Source of the DNA: a virus
Length of the DNA stretch: 51,923 nt
Direction: 5' to 3' (one strand)
Virus record (IMG/VR): IMGVR_UViG_3300017996_000002
Span: 1 to 51,923 of that record
Part shown: one piece after another, positions 24,781 through 34,295 of the stretch
Layout: every line of letters starts with the position of its first letter
Numbering within the stretch: position 1 is the first letter of the stretch
Notes under the pieces: generated by a model
Databases searched by the model: none
What the model was told of the DNA's origin: nothing
Seen by the model: the letters and a program-made list of their open reading frames with translations, nothing else
Position numbers and translations under genes: made by a program

Positions 24781-26039
24781 ATGAGCGTCACCGCGATATT
24801 AGCCGCTACAATCGTAGGAGCCTGATCAATCCCCATTTGCAAGCTATTCGAAGCCGGCGACGCCGTGAAGCCGATTAGAATCGAAAGTATCGATACCTCG
24901 GGGCCAATGAGTGAGACCGGCGCGTAAAATTTACTTGCGAGAACTATCGCGCCTATGCGGGCGCGCAACGACCCGTCCGCGCCCGTAAAACTGGCAATGA
25001 TCGCCTGTTGCACGAGCGTTACGATATTCGCCGGCAAGTTCGCATTGGTCGCAAGCTGCACGGCGAAATAGATCGGCGTAGCGGCCGGCGCGATGTACGC
25101 GACCGTGTACGTAGGGATCGGATACTGATAGCCGCTCGTATCTTGAATTGACTCCGTAATCACGGTCGCGCCCGCGCTTCCGGTCGCTGTCTGGTAGCCC
25201 GGTCCGATATTCGCGGCTTGCCATAGCGCGGTTGCCACGGCGACGCCGCTACCGCCGACCACGGCCGCGTAAATGCTGCGCGCCGCGCATGGATACGAAG
25301 TTGAATTCGGGTTGCCGTTGAAAGCGCCACTTTGAACGCTATCCGTATTGTTCTGAGTCACGAATACATCGATCACATTCGGCACGGCGAAAAGCTTCGC
25401 GTAGATTGCCGGCAACGAGCCTTGCGCGTTGATTCCGACTGACTGCTGTCGACGGTACTCGAACGCGGCCGGCGTCTCGACGTTGGCGCCCGCGACACCC
25501 GGCGACGTATTGTTGACAGCGTCCCATCCGGGGATTGCCTGATAAATCGTCGTGACCGTATCCGCGGGGCACGCAGTCGGGCCGGCGACTTGCGCGGCGA
25601 ACGGTAGCGTGATTGTACCGCTAACCGGGATCACGCCCGCCGCTTGGCATATGTAGATATTCCCGCTCGTGTCTTGAGCCATCGCGCCTATCGGAATCGG
25701 CGTATTGAACGCGCCGACGCATTGCAGATTGACAACGGTGGGCACGGCCGGGAGTCGAGTCAAAAAATAGATTCGGCCGATCGCGTCCTGCATGAAGCCC
25801 GTCGCCGTATCCGGGTCCACTTGATTGACGAATGTCGCAAAGGTCGTATTCGCATTAGCAACGATTGCCGTCGTGCTCGTCGCGAGTTGTCCTTGCGGCG
25901 CCGTTAGGGCCGGATTCAAGTTGCCGCCAAAAGCCGCATTTTGATCTTGCTGCACGCCCGCGAGGATCGCTGATTCTTGCGGGATTACAAGCCCGGTCGG
26001 AGTAAATTGAACTTGGGGTACGTTGGTAGTGTTCGACAT
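24777..26039 (-). CDS. baseplate wedge protein J-like
   Basis: 420 residues from ATG 26039; the frame extends to 26138 but has no coding features before MSNTTNVPQVQF. Baseplate_J features: TATGFMQDAIGRIYFL, then GVAGANVETPAAFEYRRQQS, then GSLPAIYAKLFAVPNVIDVF. Forms the baseplate wedge with its neighbours. Position between gp25-like and DUF2612 genes is standard. Confidence 0.85.
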   Translation of the reverse strand: MSNTTNVPQVQFTPTGLVIPQESAILAGVQQDQNAAFGGNLNPALTAPQGQLATSTTAIVANANTTFATFVNQVDPDTATGFMQDAIGRIYFLTRLPAVPTVVNLQCVGAFNTPIPIGAMAQDTSGNIYICQAAGVIPVSGTITLPFAAQVAGPTACPADTVTTIYQAIPGWDAVNNTSPGVAGANVETPAAFEYRRQQSVGINAQGSLPAIYAKLFAVPNVIDVFVTQNNTDSVQSGAFNGNPNSTSYPCAARSIYAAVVGGSGVAVATALWQAANIGPGYQTATGSAGATVITESIQDTSGYQYPIPTYTVAYIAPAATPIYFAVQLATNANLPANIVTLVQQAIIASFTGADGSLRARIGAIVLASKFYAPVSLIGPEVSILSILIGFTASPASNSLQMGIDQAPTIVAANIAVTLI

Positions 26040-26041
26040 GA

Positions 26042-26410
26042 TCAAATGCTCACTGTGCCGGTGTTCCCGCTGGTATCGATAAATTGGACTTGCCCCGTAA
26101 CCGTGCGGGTCTCGGCCGAGTACAATTCTATCACACACGTCGCGCTAGCGACGCCCGGAACTGTGAGGGCCGCCGCTATGAACATTTCTTGAAAAATGTT
26201 AGCCGGCGGCGTCTCGCCGAAGATTTGCCCGAAGTAGTCAACGCCCTGAGTCGTGTCGTAGTAGACCTCACCGAGCACGGTCCTGCACGCCGACGCCACA
26301 TCTTGAGAGAGCGAGTAGGGCGCCGAAGCCATCGCGATATTGCCCGAGGCGTCGAGGGTCAAGTCCCATAAACCTACGTCGAGTAAAAGTGTGTTGTATG
26401 GCGCGGCCAC
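26042..26410 (-). CDS. baseplate protein, gp25/W-like position
   Basis: 122 residues from GTG 26410. LDVGLWDLTLDASGNIAMAS, then LSQDVASACRTVLGEVYYDT, then PGVASATCVIEL fits the lysozyme-like wedge protein family found directly before J. It has no enzymatic residues I can point to. Confidence 0.75.
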   Translation of the reverse strand: MAAPYNTLLLDVGLWDLTLDASGNIAMASAPYSLSQDVASACRTVLGEVYYDTTQGVDYFGQIFGETPPANIFQEMFIAAALTVPGVASATCVIELYSAETRTVTGQVQFIDTSGNTGTVSI

Positions 26411-26411
26411 G

Positions 26412-27167
26412 TTATGCGACTCCCGTAATAATTCCGTCGACGACAGTCACTGTTCGACTGTCCCCCGTGGCAAATGTGCCGGAAAATCCGTTACCAGCCT
26501 GTACGATATTGCCGTGTAATGTACCTGACACCAAGGCACCGCCAGTTACTACCAAGCCGCCGTTCGCCTCAACGGAACTCGTAAAGGTCGCTGTTCCCGT
26601 AACGGCTAATGTCGTGTCGAGCGTCGTCGCTTCGGTAACTTCTAGCGGCCCCTCTACCTTATTCGCGGGCGACTGCAACGTAATCGCGGTCGGCGAGACC
26701 GCAGTGATTCCATTAGACGCAAGCTCGATATATTGCGTCGGCGTCCCGTTGAGCATGCCCGACACATAGATCGCGTCTGCCCAATCGAATATGCGGGCGC
26801 TACTCGGATTCGCCGCGGCGCGTGCGTTCTTGACGCTGGTAATGTCGCGCGAGGCGAACGCAGCCATACCGATATCATTGACCGCGGGATCGCAGATAAA
26901 CGCGCTCGTGCCGCCTTGAGCGCGATTGAAGGGCACGCCGTATATGACGTCATGCGGGATGGCCGTGCGGTTGCCGGTCATCAAATTTACGAGCACTTGA
27001 ACGTCGACCGTCCCCGTGGGTCCAACGCCGCCGCCATGAACTGCAACGACTTTAACTATGCTGACAGTCTGCATGCCGCGCAATGCGGCTTGCACGATAA
27101 AATCGAGCGTGTTGTATTCGCTCGTGTCGCTTGACGCATTCGCTTGACCGTATACCGGGTTACTCAT
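26412..27167 (-). CDS. baseplate spike protein, gpV/gp138-like
   Basis: 251 residues from ATG 27167. N-terminal OB-like part (VSIVKVVAVHGGGVGPTGTV) with YGVPFNRAQGG, then GDIGMAAFASRD-like region, and a C-terminal repeated Ala/Thr/Gly beta-helix (TLDTTLAVTGTATFTSSV). This is the membrane-piercing spike of short-spike myophages. The start overlaps the stop of the hub gene. Confidence 0.8.
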   Translation of the reverse strand: MSNPVYGQANASSDTSEYNTLDFIVQAALRGMQTVSIVKVVAVHGGGVGPTGTVDVQVLVNLMTGNRTAIPHDVIYGVPFNRAQGGTSAFICDPAVNDIGMAAFASRDITSVKNARAAANPSSARIFDWADAIYVSGMLNGTPTQYIELASNGITAVSPTAITLQSPANKVEGPLEVTEATTLDTTLAVTGTATFTSSVEANGGLVVTGGALVSGTLHGNIVQAGNGFSGTFATGDSRTVTVVDGIITGVA

Positions 27168-28147
27168 GTTCCCACCGTTGGCGCATTCGGCGGATACAAA
27201 ATCATATCGGAGAACCACGCGCCGCCAGGCACGAATGCTTCAAGCGTGTTCGTGATCGCGGTCACGACCCAGTTGCCATTCGCGATTGAGTTAAGCTGAG
27301 TCGACGCGGTCAATGTTGCGTCGATCACGACATCCGAACCTTCGATTGTAATCGGCGTCTTGACGCGAAACGCTGGATTATAGAGCGAGCGCACGGATAA
27401 GAACCCGTTCGCTTGTGGCTGCGGATAGCCGACGAGCCCCGTTGTGGGGCTGAGAATTTGCGATGCCCCAAAGCTCGCCTGCCCGCGCGGTGAGACGGTA
27501 ACGGTTGTCGTATTGCTATCCGAATCGAAAACCGGATCAATATTGAACGCCCGGCAAACCGCGCGCAACTGTTCGCCGCTCGCTTGCGGATAATAGGTCG
27601 GACCGCTCGTCGAAATCGTCACGCCGTTATTGATCGCCGTAATTCCCATTTTTATAGCGATCACGGAAATGATATCGAATACGCTCGTGCTGCCCGGGAA
27701 GCTCGACGGCGTCGCGGGATTTATGAGTGTATAGCTTTGATTCATGGCCGTTATTACGAGTGGCACGTCAGGAATTGCCGAGTAGTCCGGGCCGGCGGTT
27801 CGTATGTTGCCGGCGAACGCCGCGGCCCACCCATTGCCGCTATTCGCTTCGATCAGTACCGTGTTAGGTAGCCAGCCCGTTTTGCCGGCGCTCACCGTTT
27901 GCACCGCCAGCGCATTCATGTCGCCCTGAGTCATGCCGTAAATTTTCAGCGTCGCCTCGGGAAACGACGGGAAGCCCGCGCCGCGAATGACTGCGATCAT
28001 GCGCAAGCCGGTCAGCGTCAATTTGTTCCCGAGCACGGCCCCGTTCGCGCCCACGAATACGGCGTTGCTATTCGTCAGCGTGAACGTGACGCGTAGTTGT
28101 TTGGCGGTAAAACTACCGTTAAAGAGCGACAAGATCGGACGCCTCAA
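27164..28147 (-). CDS. baseplate hub protein
   Basis: 327 residues if it starts at TTG 28147, overlapping the upstream gene by 29 bases; TTG 28132 is an alternative. LRVTFTLTNSNAVF, then LTLTGLRMIAVI, then MTQGDMNALAV, then TVTVSPRGQASFG resemble the hub proteins of Mu- and Pam3-type tails (gpD/gp44 role). Forms the central hub that carries the spike. Confidence 0.7.
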   Translation of the reverse strand: MRRPILSLFNGSFTAKQLRVTFTLTNSNAVFVGANGAVLGNKLTLTGLRMIAVIRGAGFPSFPEATLKIYGMTQGDMNALAVQTVSAGKTGWLPNTVLIEANSGNGWAAAFAGNIRTAGPDYSAIPDVPLVITAMNQSYTLINPATPSSFPGSTSVFDIISVIAIKMGITAINNGVTISTSGPTYYPQASGEQLRAVCRAFNIDPVFDSDSNTTTVTVSPRGQASFGASQILSPTTGLVGYPQPQANGFLSVRSLYNPAFRVKTPITIEGSDVVIDATLTASTQLNSIANGNWVVTAITNTLEAFVPGGAWFSDMILYPPNAPTVGT

Positions 28148-28478
28148 GGTAGAGTAAAAGGAACTGTGAGCCTAGCCCCGTATAGTACGGTGGCGATCCG
28201 GAAAATGTGGGCGGCCCCGTGCCTTGCACATCCAGGAACATAAAATCGCCGACCACGCCGAGATATGTACGGTCGAGCAGTAAACGTGTCCGGTCAAGCA
28301 TGCGGACCGCGGTCACGATAGGCACGCCGTTGACGATCAAGTCGAGGAACAAACCGGCCGCTACGCCATACTCGTCGACGATCGGTTGTTTCTGGTATAT
28401 CGCTATCTGGCAACTTTGGCCGCCAAGCACGGCGATAAAAGTCTGCGACGGAACGGCGTTGATTTGTAATTGCTTCAT
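28119..28478 (-). CDS. baseplate plug protein, Pam3 gp18-like
   Basis: 119 residues. QINAVPSQTFIAVLGGQSC, then LFLDLIVNGVPIVTAVRMLD, then GDFMFLDVQGTGPP follows the plug protein of cyanophage Pam3-type baseplates. Seals the tube end at the hub. Neighbour order agrees. Confidence 0.75.
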   Translation of the reverse strand: MKQLQINAVPSQTFIAVLGGQSCQIAIYQKQPIVDEYGVAAGLFLDLIVNGVPIVTAVRMLDRTRLLLDRTYLGVVGDFMFLDVQGTGPPTFSGSPPYYTGLGSQFLLLYLEASDLVAL

Positions 28479-28482
28479 GAGA

Positions 28483-29214
28483 TCACCCTACCGGAACCGG
28501 CGGCACGATCGCAGCGACAGCGGCTGACTGCACCGCCGATACCGGCGTCTGTGCGTTGTTCTGCCCGTTGTTGATAGGTGGGATCGCGCTCGGCACAGAT
28601 GCATTCGACAGCGACGGGACGCCGGCCGTAGTGCCATACTGCTGATCGATTTCGATGATCTGCACGAAGAACAACTCAACGTCAAACATAGTCGCATTCG
28701 CTGCGCCGCGCCGCGAGAGTTCCGGGCGTGTCACGCAACAATTGAGATATGATTTTTCCGGCGTCACGATCGTATACGTGCTAAGCGACGCGGCGATAGC
28801 GTCAATCTGCTGTAAGAATTGGTTGCGGCTCGCGAGCGAACCGCCCTTCGTCAACACAACAGAACTTTCATACGGCAACAGAACCTTGTTAAAACTCGCG
28901 AAGCTTCCGCGCTGTATCTGGTAACTCGATACCTTGAACTCTTGCCGCCATCCGAAATCTTGCATGCTGTCGGCGTTCACGGCTAGATTGTTGTTCGAGT
29001 CGAACACGCCCCATATCGGCGCGGCTTGCGTCGCTTGCCACAAGGCGCCCTGACTTGACGGCGTGCCGATGGTCGGCGGCGTTGACGCCGGGGATAGGAG
29101 CGAACGCGCGAGTTGCGGTACACCCGGCAATTGGGGGACGTTCGGATACGGGGGTATAGGGACGGTGATCGAGATTCCGAGGCCGGCGCCCGCGCCTTGA
29201 GTGATAAAGCTCAT
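28483..29214 (-). CDS. baseplate protein, Dit-like position
   Basis: 243 residues. Pro-rich N-terminus (PIPPYPNVPQLPGVPQLARS), then APIWGVFDSNNNLAVNADS, then FGWRQEFKVSSYQIQRGSFA, then TYTIVTPEKSYLNC. This pattern is seen in Dit-like proteins of simple contractile tails. Connects tube and hub. ATG overlaps the tape-measure stop. Confidence 0.7.
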   Translation of the reverse strand: MSFITQGAGAGLGISITVPIPPYPNVPQLPGVPQLARSLLSPASTPPTIGTPSSQGALWQATQAAPIWGVFDSNNNLAVNADSMQDFGWRQEFKVSSYQIQRGSFASFNKVLLPYESSVVLTKGGSLASRNQFLQQIDAIAASLSTYTIVTPEKSYLNCCVTRPELSRRGAANATMFDVELFFVQIIEIDQQYGTTAGVPSLSNASVPSAIPPINNGQNNAQTPVSAVQSAAVAAIVPPVPVG

Positions 29215-30815
29215 GATTGCCCCGCGTCCGCTTGCGTCACTGTCGCTTTACGGTTCAGCGCGTCCGCGGTTGCGCTCGCGACTGCGTTAGGATCCGATGC
29301 GTTTGAGTGTACTTCGATTTTGCCAACAGTGACGGTTGTCGTGTTGCCGGCCGCGGGTGCCGCCGCTACGGGTCCACCACCAGGCCGCCCCGTGATTGCG
29401 GGCGTAGCGCCAGCTTGAGCGGCCCGATATGCCGAGTCCGGCAACTTGCTTTCAACAGCAACCATCGCATTGATCAGGGACGATATATCGGCCTCGGTAA
29501 GTTTCTCATTCGCGCCTTTGCCCGTGAGCCGAGACGCCCGCTCGATATACGCGGCCGTTTCATACGGGTGTTTCTTCGTATCCGTGCCCTCGTACGCTGA
29601 AATGAGCTTGGCGATTGTATCGTCACCTTTCTTGAATTTGCGCTCAACCGTGCCGAGCATGGCGGCTTGTCCCGCGGCAAGCGTGGCGAATATGCGGAAC
29701 CCGTCCGCATCGCTCAATTGATTGCCCACGGCTTTGATGTTTCCGGGGTTATTGTTCCGTTCAGCCCGGCTGCGGGTATCCGGTAGCCGAGTTACCGGGG
29801 GGACCGGACGAGTGATCGTCCCGCGCGCCGTACCGCCGACGCTCGGGGCCGCTGGCGGGCTGTAGCCCTCGGCGCCCGCCGCTGCATAGGGATCGGTGCC
29901 AAGCGCCGCGGCCTCGGCTTCTGAGGGTGTCGTATCGCTGGAAAAGGACAGCGTTTTGACAACTTCGGCCACGGTCGCGAGCGCGCCCTTGATAGCCGGC
30001 GTCGAGAATTTCAGAATCTTATTCCCCGCCTGATCGACGGCTTGGCCCACTTCACGCCATGACGACACAAGCCCCTCGGCATTCTTCGCCGATTCCTTTG
30101 TCGTTTCGTTGTACTTCGTGGCCGTCGCGATCTGTTCGTCGCGCAGCTTCTTTTCTTCAAGCAAAAAGTCGATCACGCCCTGAGAGAGGCCGGCCGCGGC
30201 CATCATATTGGCGCGATCCGCCTCTGACATGTTGCCCATTTTTTTAGCTAACTCATCGAGTATGGTCCCCGTGTCCAAAAGATTTTGATTCGCGTCTTCG
30301 TAATTGACGCCCTTCTGTTGCAACAGTTGCAGCAATGGGCCGATCTCACCTTTCAACTTCTTAGCCGTGAATTCCTGCGATAACTTCGCAAAACTCGCTT
30401 GCGCGTCTTCGGCCTTGCCGCCGGCAAGCTCAACAGCTTTTCCGTAAATGTTGAGGGCGTCCGCGCCCACGCCGATGCGCGTAGCCGTGCGCCCGAGCGC
30501 CGCCTGTCCGGCGTTCAGTTCGCCGAGGTATTTCGCCGCGCCGCCTAGAGTCTCGAAGCCGAGGAACGCCGCCGCGAGCCCGCGCCCGAGGTTCCCTATT
30601 GAGCCCGTGAGTTCATCCGTGCGTTTTTTGCGGTCAAGCGTATTCTGTTTCTCAAGGCGGGCGCGTTCTTTTTCCTCGCGATCGTTTTTCTTATTGACGC
30701 GGTCGCGCTTCGCCAGCGTCTCGGCGTCGATCTTGTCGACGTCCTTAGATGCGCGTTTGTACTCGGCCATATCGAGTTCGAGTTGTACGACAAGAGCGTC
30801 AATAACCGTGGGCAT
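29211..30815 (-). CDS. tape measure protein
   Basis: 534 residues, short for the role, so a short tail of roughly 80 nm is expected. Residues 15-75 are a charged coiled coil. A hydrophobic stretch (GLAAAFLGFETLGGAAKYLG) and helical Ala/Leu-rich segments follow. Residues about 350-465 (RNNNPGNIKA, then FRIFATLAAGQAAMLG, then AKLISAYEG, then AAYIERASRL) look like a murein-acting or lysozyme-like NNPGN domain. It sets tail length and may help DNA pass the wall. Confidence 0.85.
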   Translation of the reverse strand: MPTVIDALVVQLELDMAEYKRASKDVDKIDAETLAKRDRVNKKNDREEKERARLEKQNTLDRKKRTDELTGSIGNLGRGLAAAFLGFETLGGAAKYLGELNAGQAALGRTATRIGVGADALNIYGKAVELAGGKAEDAQASFAKLSQEFTAKKLKGEIGPLLQLLQQKGVNYEDANQNLLDTGTILDELAKKMGNMSEADRANMMAAAGLSQGVIDFLLEEKKLRDEQIATATKYNETTKESAKNAEGLVSSWREVGQAVDQAGNKILKFSTPAIKGALATVAEVVKTLSFSSDTTPSEAEAAALGTDPYAAAGAEGYSPPAAPSVGGTARGTITRPVPPVTRLPDTRSRAERNNNPGNIKAVGNQLSDADGFRIFATLAAGQAAMLGTVERKFKKGDDTIAKLISAYEGTDTKKHPYETAAYIERASRLTGKGANEKLTEADISSLINAMVAVESKLPDSAYRAAQAGATPAITGRPGGGPVAAAPAAGNTTTVTVGKIEVHSNASDPNAVASATADALNRKATVTQADAGQS

Positions 30816-30819
30816 TTGC

Positions 30820-31448
30820 CTAGCCTTCGTTCACTGTGCGTCGGTTGTGGAAGTCGACGCCGATAACTTCGGCTAAATCAAACGCATCGCGGACGCCGTA
30901 TACCGACTGCAATTCATGCAACGTCGCCATGCCCGACGATACTATCATACCAATCAGGGGCGGCAAGTTTACATAACTGATAAGGCCGCGCGGCCGGGCT
31001 TCGAACAGCCTTAACCCGTACTCGGGTCGGACGCGGCCACGGAAAAACCCGTGTGAAGGGTAAACAGCGCTTTGTGCAATAAGAAAAAAGTTTTGACTTC
31101 CTCTATGGGGCAATTTGGCCCTTGTAGGATCGGCTGCGTCGGGTGCTTCGGATCATGCTCATATCGAGCGCACGCGAGAAGCTCCGCTAAAAGGGGCGCT
31201 AATTCACCATAGGACGCTTCTAGCAAGGCGGACGCGGCGAAAGGGGCCAATGCCGCCCACCCCGCGCCGAGAGCGCCCGTAGGCAGTTTGCCGCCGCCGG
31301 CCGTAATCGCGAGGAGCGCACGCAACGCCCAATCTTGGCCCGAGTACGCGTCCATTTCCGTGAGCACAAACGTTTTGCCGTTGTCTCGCTCGCCGAGGGC
31401 TTCCACGCGGACGCCCGGGATCGTCAATTTTTCGACTCGTCGAGTCAT
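30820..31448 (-). CDS. tail assembly chaperone, frameshifted long form
   Basis: The G-T type product made when ribosomes slip back one base at 31083-31089. The first 122 codons come from the frame starting at 31448. The remaining 87 codons come from the -1 frame ending at 30820 (about 209 residues; YPSHGFFRGRVRPEYG, then LQSVYGVRDAFDLAEVIG). Chaperones of this kind coat the tape measure while the tube forms. The frameshift is predicted from the slippery site and the overlapping frames. Confidence 0.75.
31011..31448 (-). CDS. tail assembly chaperone, short form
   Basis: 145 residues. KLTIPGVRVEALGERDNGKT, then LTEMDAYSGQDWALRALLAI fits the phage tail chaperone family found between tube and tape measure genes. 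The same start gives the longer frameshifted product. Confidence 0.75.
   Translation of the reverse strand: MTRRVEKLTIPGVRVEALGERDNGKTFVLTEMDAYSGQDWALRALLAITAGGGKLPTGALGAGWAALAPFAASALLEASYGELAPLLAELLACARYEHDPKHPTQPILQGPNCPIEEVKTFFLLHKALFTLHTGFSVAASDPSTG
31083..31089 (-). other. -1 ribosomal frameshift site
   Basis: Minus strand reads T TTT TTC in the zero frame (preceding codon ACT), a canonical X XXY YYZ heptamer. Slipping by -1 joins the frame that stays open to 30820. No downstream pseudoknot was examined. Confidence 0.8.
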
Positions 31449-31506
31449 GCACTACTCCCGTAGTTTTGATCGCCCGTTGATGCGTGGTCGGGCGCCACCT
31501 AGCCGC

Positions 31507-31944
31507 TTAGACGTTGCTCACGTCGGACGTTTCCCATTCGATCATGTACGTCTGACCGTCAAATACTTGTTTTGCGTCCGGCATGACTTTGGCTCGCGAT
31601 AGCGTGCCGTTGGTAAGCGCGTACGCTTTGCCGAGGCCGGGTGCCCATATTGAGGCCGAGTCCGCCGGCAAGTCATCCCGCGCCGCTTTCATGGCCGCAA
31701 GCCACTGATCGAATACGGCGATCGAGGGGCTGTCCGCTTGCAGATGCACAAGCATCTTCGTAAGATACGGCGTGTAGCCGCTCGATTTCTTGCCGTCAAC
31801 GCCGATTTTCGCAATAGCCGGCGTCACGTCTTCCGTGCCGAAAGCATCGTCAACCATGTAGCCTTGCACGGTAACGGGCACGCCGAACACGGCTTCGTTG
31901 GTAATCGAAAATTCGCTGTTCGCGCTCGTGATTGTGATAGCCAT
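31507..31944 (-). CDS. tail tube protein, DUF3277-type
   Basis: 145 residues. ITITSANSEFSITNEAVFGV, then YMVDDAFGTEDVTPAIAKIG, then RAKVMPDAKQVFDGQTYMIE. The length and the place after the sheath match the tube protein of DUF3277 type. Polymerises into the inner tail tube. Confidence 0.85.
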   Translation of the reverse strand: MAITITSANSEFSITNEAVFGVPVTVQGYMVDDAFGTEDVTPAIAKIGVDGKKSSGYTPYLTKMLVHLQADSPSIAVFDQWLAAMKAARDDLPADSASIWAPGLGKAYALTNGTLSRAKVMPDAKQVFDGQTYMIEWETSDVSNV

Positions 31945-31958
31945 GACTCAAAAACCCC

Positions 31959-33704
31959 TTAGAGAATATCCGTTGACGACATGCTGATCTGCTGAACGCT
32001 TCCGCCGTCCGTGTACCAGAAGTTGATAACCGGAGATCCGCGGTTGCCGCGAACGATGGAACCCGGGTCGAGAATTTGCAAATACCAGCCGATATTCTGA
32101 ATTGTGGCCGTGGCGTTCGGGTCTCCGGTCGCGCTGTTGAGCGCCGCCGATTGCGTCCCGCTCAGAGTCACGCCCTTGACGATCGAACCGAAATTCAAGG
32201 CGGCTTTGATCGGCGTCAAGAGCGCGCCGCGAATCAGATTGTACCCGCGCGTGACATACGGTACGGCCGGTACAGACGCCAGCAAATTCATAAGCGCAAG
32301 CTGAAAGCTCGCGTTCAGGTAGATTTGATTGATATACGTGTCGGCCCACGCGAAGGCGCCGGAAACTTGACCCGGCTGGTTCTGAGTAAATTGCGCGTTC
32401 GCCGTGGCGAATTGCGCATAACAGTTGTACCCGTTGCCGAGCAAATTGTTGTACGAAGTCTCGTCGGTAATCTGAGCGGCCAATCCGGCTTGCCCGCGAA
32501 ATGCAAACGTGGTGCGGCCGTTCGTTTGAGCGAAATTGATGGATCCGGCGATAGCCGTTTGCAGCGCTGCCATGACGCCCGTTCCGCTGTTGTCGTACAC
32601 GGGCATGATCCCGTCATCATTAGCGGCGTCCACGATCGCGCCGAACGTGGTCGGCTGATTCGCTTGAAGCGCCAGTACGTTCGAGTCTTGTGCGACGTAC
32701 AAATAACGCTTGTTCGTAGTTTGCACCCACGCGGTAAATGCGAGTTTGACGACGTCCGTTACTTCGGCGACGGTCAAAAAGGTCGCCCAATTCTGAGTAA
32801 GCGAAGTGAGGCCGGTCATAAGGGCGGCAGGAACCGCAATCGCGGCGCCAGCGGATCCCACGGCGCCGGTTGCGACCGTGAGATTCAACCCCGTGGTGAG
32901 GCTGTCCGTGGTCGGGAAAGCCACGGCCGAATTTACGCCCGTGGTCGGAGACGTGACCACGTACGCTTGTCGAAGCGAATCGTACGAGACGACGCCGACG
33001 CCGGCAACGTTTGCGGCTTTGCCGGTCGGGCTTGAGCTAAAGCCGGTGTTCGTGCTGACGTTGACCGTGCCCGTGCCCAAAAGTGCGGTGTACGTGCCGA
33101 AGCTCGTAATGGTCAGGCCCGGGTCCGCGCCCGAGGCAAGGATCACATCGCCGACGTTCAAGTGTCCCGACGTAGTCGTGACAATGGTCGCGATAAGTCC
33201 CGCGGCCGTCTGGTATGCGGTACCTACCCAACGGCCGGGGGCCGTTACATCTTGCAATCCCGCGGTCAACATCGAAGCCGCATTGCTCGGGCTCGTCGCG
33301 GTCGATAGGTTGACCGTGTTCGAAACTTGGGGGATTCCGTCGATACTGATCGTGATTACGCCGGAAAGCGCGTTGAGTTGCGCGAGCGTCTGAGCCGCGA
33401 CCGAGCCGCCGCGGACGTAGCCGGCGACTGCCGCGCTGTTGTATTGAGCAAAATAGAGCACGCTCGGGACGTACGTGCATCCGTTGTATCCCGCAAAATA
33501 GACATTTGCGAGTTTCGTTTCCGGGGCCAAGGCGCCGAACCATGCAGCGACGGCCGCCGCGCTCGGGAACGGCTGAGCCGTGCCGATGGGGATCGAAGGG
33601 TCGTTCGTGAGATAGACCGAATTCAGCGAAAGCGGATTGCCGCCCGCGCCTAACACGCCGGGTATGACTTGTGCAAGGCGCGAAGCCGGTATGCTATTGC
33701 TCAT
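31959..33704 (-). CDS. tail sheath protein, DUF3383-type
   Basis: 581 residues. Opens with IPASRLAQVIPGVLGAGGNP, then FPSAAAVAAWFGALAPE, then LPVLYFAQYN-like region, and ends NIGWYLQILDPGS with VINFWYTDGGSVQQI, all features of DUF3383 sheaths. A Ser/Thr/Gly-rich inserted domain occupies about 145-240. Contraction of this protein drives infection, so the phage is a myovirus. Confidence 0.9.
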   Translation of the reverse strand: MSNSIPASRLAQVIPGVLGAGGNPLSLNSVYLTNDPSIPIGTAQPFPSAAAVAAWFGALAPETKLANVYFAGYNGCTYVPSVLYFAQYNSAAVAGYVRGGSVAAQTLAQLNALSGVITISIDGIPQVSNTVNLSTATSPSNAASMLTAGLQDVTAPGRWVGTAYQTAAGLIATIVTTTSGHLNVGDVILASGADPGLTITSFGTYTALLGTGTVNVSTNTGFSSSPTGKAANVAGVGVVSYDSLRQAYVVTSPTTGVNSAVAFPTTDSLTTGLNLTVATGAVGSAGAAIAVPAALMTGLTSLTQNWATFLTVAEVTDVVKLAFTAWVQTTNKRYLYVAQDSNVLALQANQPTTFGAIVDAANDDGIMPVYDNSGTGVMAALQTAIAGSINFAQTNGRTTFAFRGQAGLAAQITDETSYNNLLGNGYNCYAQFATANAQFTQNQPGQVSGAFAWADTYINQIYLNASFQLALMNLLASVPAVPYVTRGYNLIRGALLTPIKAALNFGSIVKGVTLSGTQSAALNSATGDPNATATIQNIGWYLQILDPGSIVRGNRGSPVINFWYTDGGSVQQISMSSTDIL

Positions 33705-33764
33705 TGGCGGGATTCCTGAAACTGTTAAACGAAGTCTAGGCCGGTATCATAACTGAGAACTGCG

Positions 33765-34295
33765 TCACGGTCCATAGGCCGTCTGCGCGTCCACAATGTT
33801 GACGGGTCCGACTGCGTCCGCATACTGCTGAGTGGTCGTTACCACGGGGTTGTATTGCAGCCGCGCCGTGACTATCCACCGATCCTCGTATTGCTCCTCG
33901 GCGTTCGTCAGCGGGGCGCGTATCGGGTCATCCGCGTACAAGGGCGCGCACGTCGGCGCGAGCGCGAGACAGCCCACGTTATCGCGTAGCAACGTTGTAA
34001 GAATGTTCGCCCAATCCGCCGCGGCCGGGCTGTAGCAGTCGATCTGTATATCAACCCGCGTGCCTTGCTCGGACGTCTGCGTAGTCGGGCTTGGTCCGGC
34101 CGGCGTCGAGTCGATATTCGTCCGTAGGCGCTTCATAAGAATAGTGCTCATACCGACGAAGGGGCCGTTAGGCATAGGTACGCGGTTATCGAAATTCTGC
34201 ACCACGAACGGCGCCGTAAGTCCGAGCACGGACATGATGAAGTTCCCGAGTGCTGTATAGACTTGCGACTGCGGAATGCTGATCGTTACACTCAT
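33765..34295 (-). CDS. neck terminator protein
   Basis: 176 residues from ATG 34295; the frame continues upstream without coding features. SQVYTALGNFIMSVLG, then VVQNFDNRVPMPNGPFVGMS, then DIQIDCYSPAAADWANILTT fits the gp12-like neck terminator family of contractile phages. Caps the tail where it joins the head. Confidence 0.75.
   Translation of the reverse strand: MSVTISIPQSQVYTALGNFIMSVLGLTAPFVVQNFDNRVPMPNGPFVGMSTILMKRLRTNIDSTPAGPSPTTQTSEQGTRVDIQIDCYSPAAADWANILTTLLRDNVGCLALAPTCAPLYADDPIRAPLTNAEEQYEDRWIVTARLQYNPVVTTTQQYADAVGPVNIVDAQTAYGP

Noticed and set aside
28013-28300. Extra GGTCA/TGACC-like words in coding regions as operators
   Set aside because: They lack the paired TGAC-N6-GTCA form and lie inside conserved baseplate genes.
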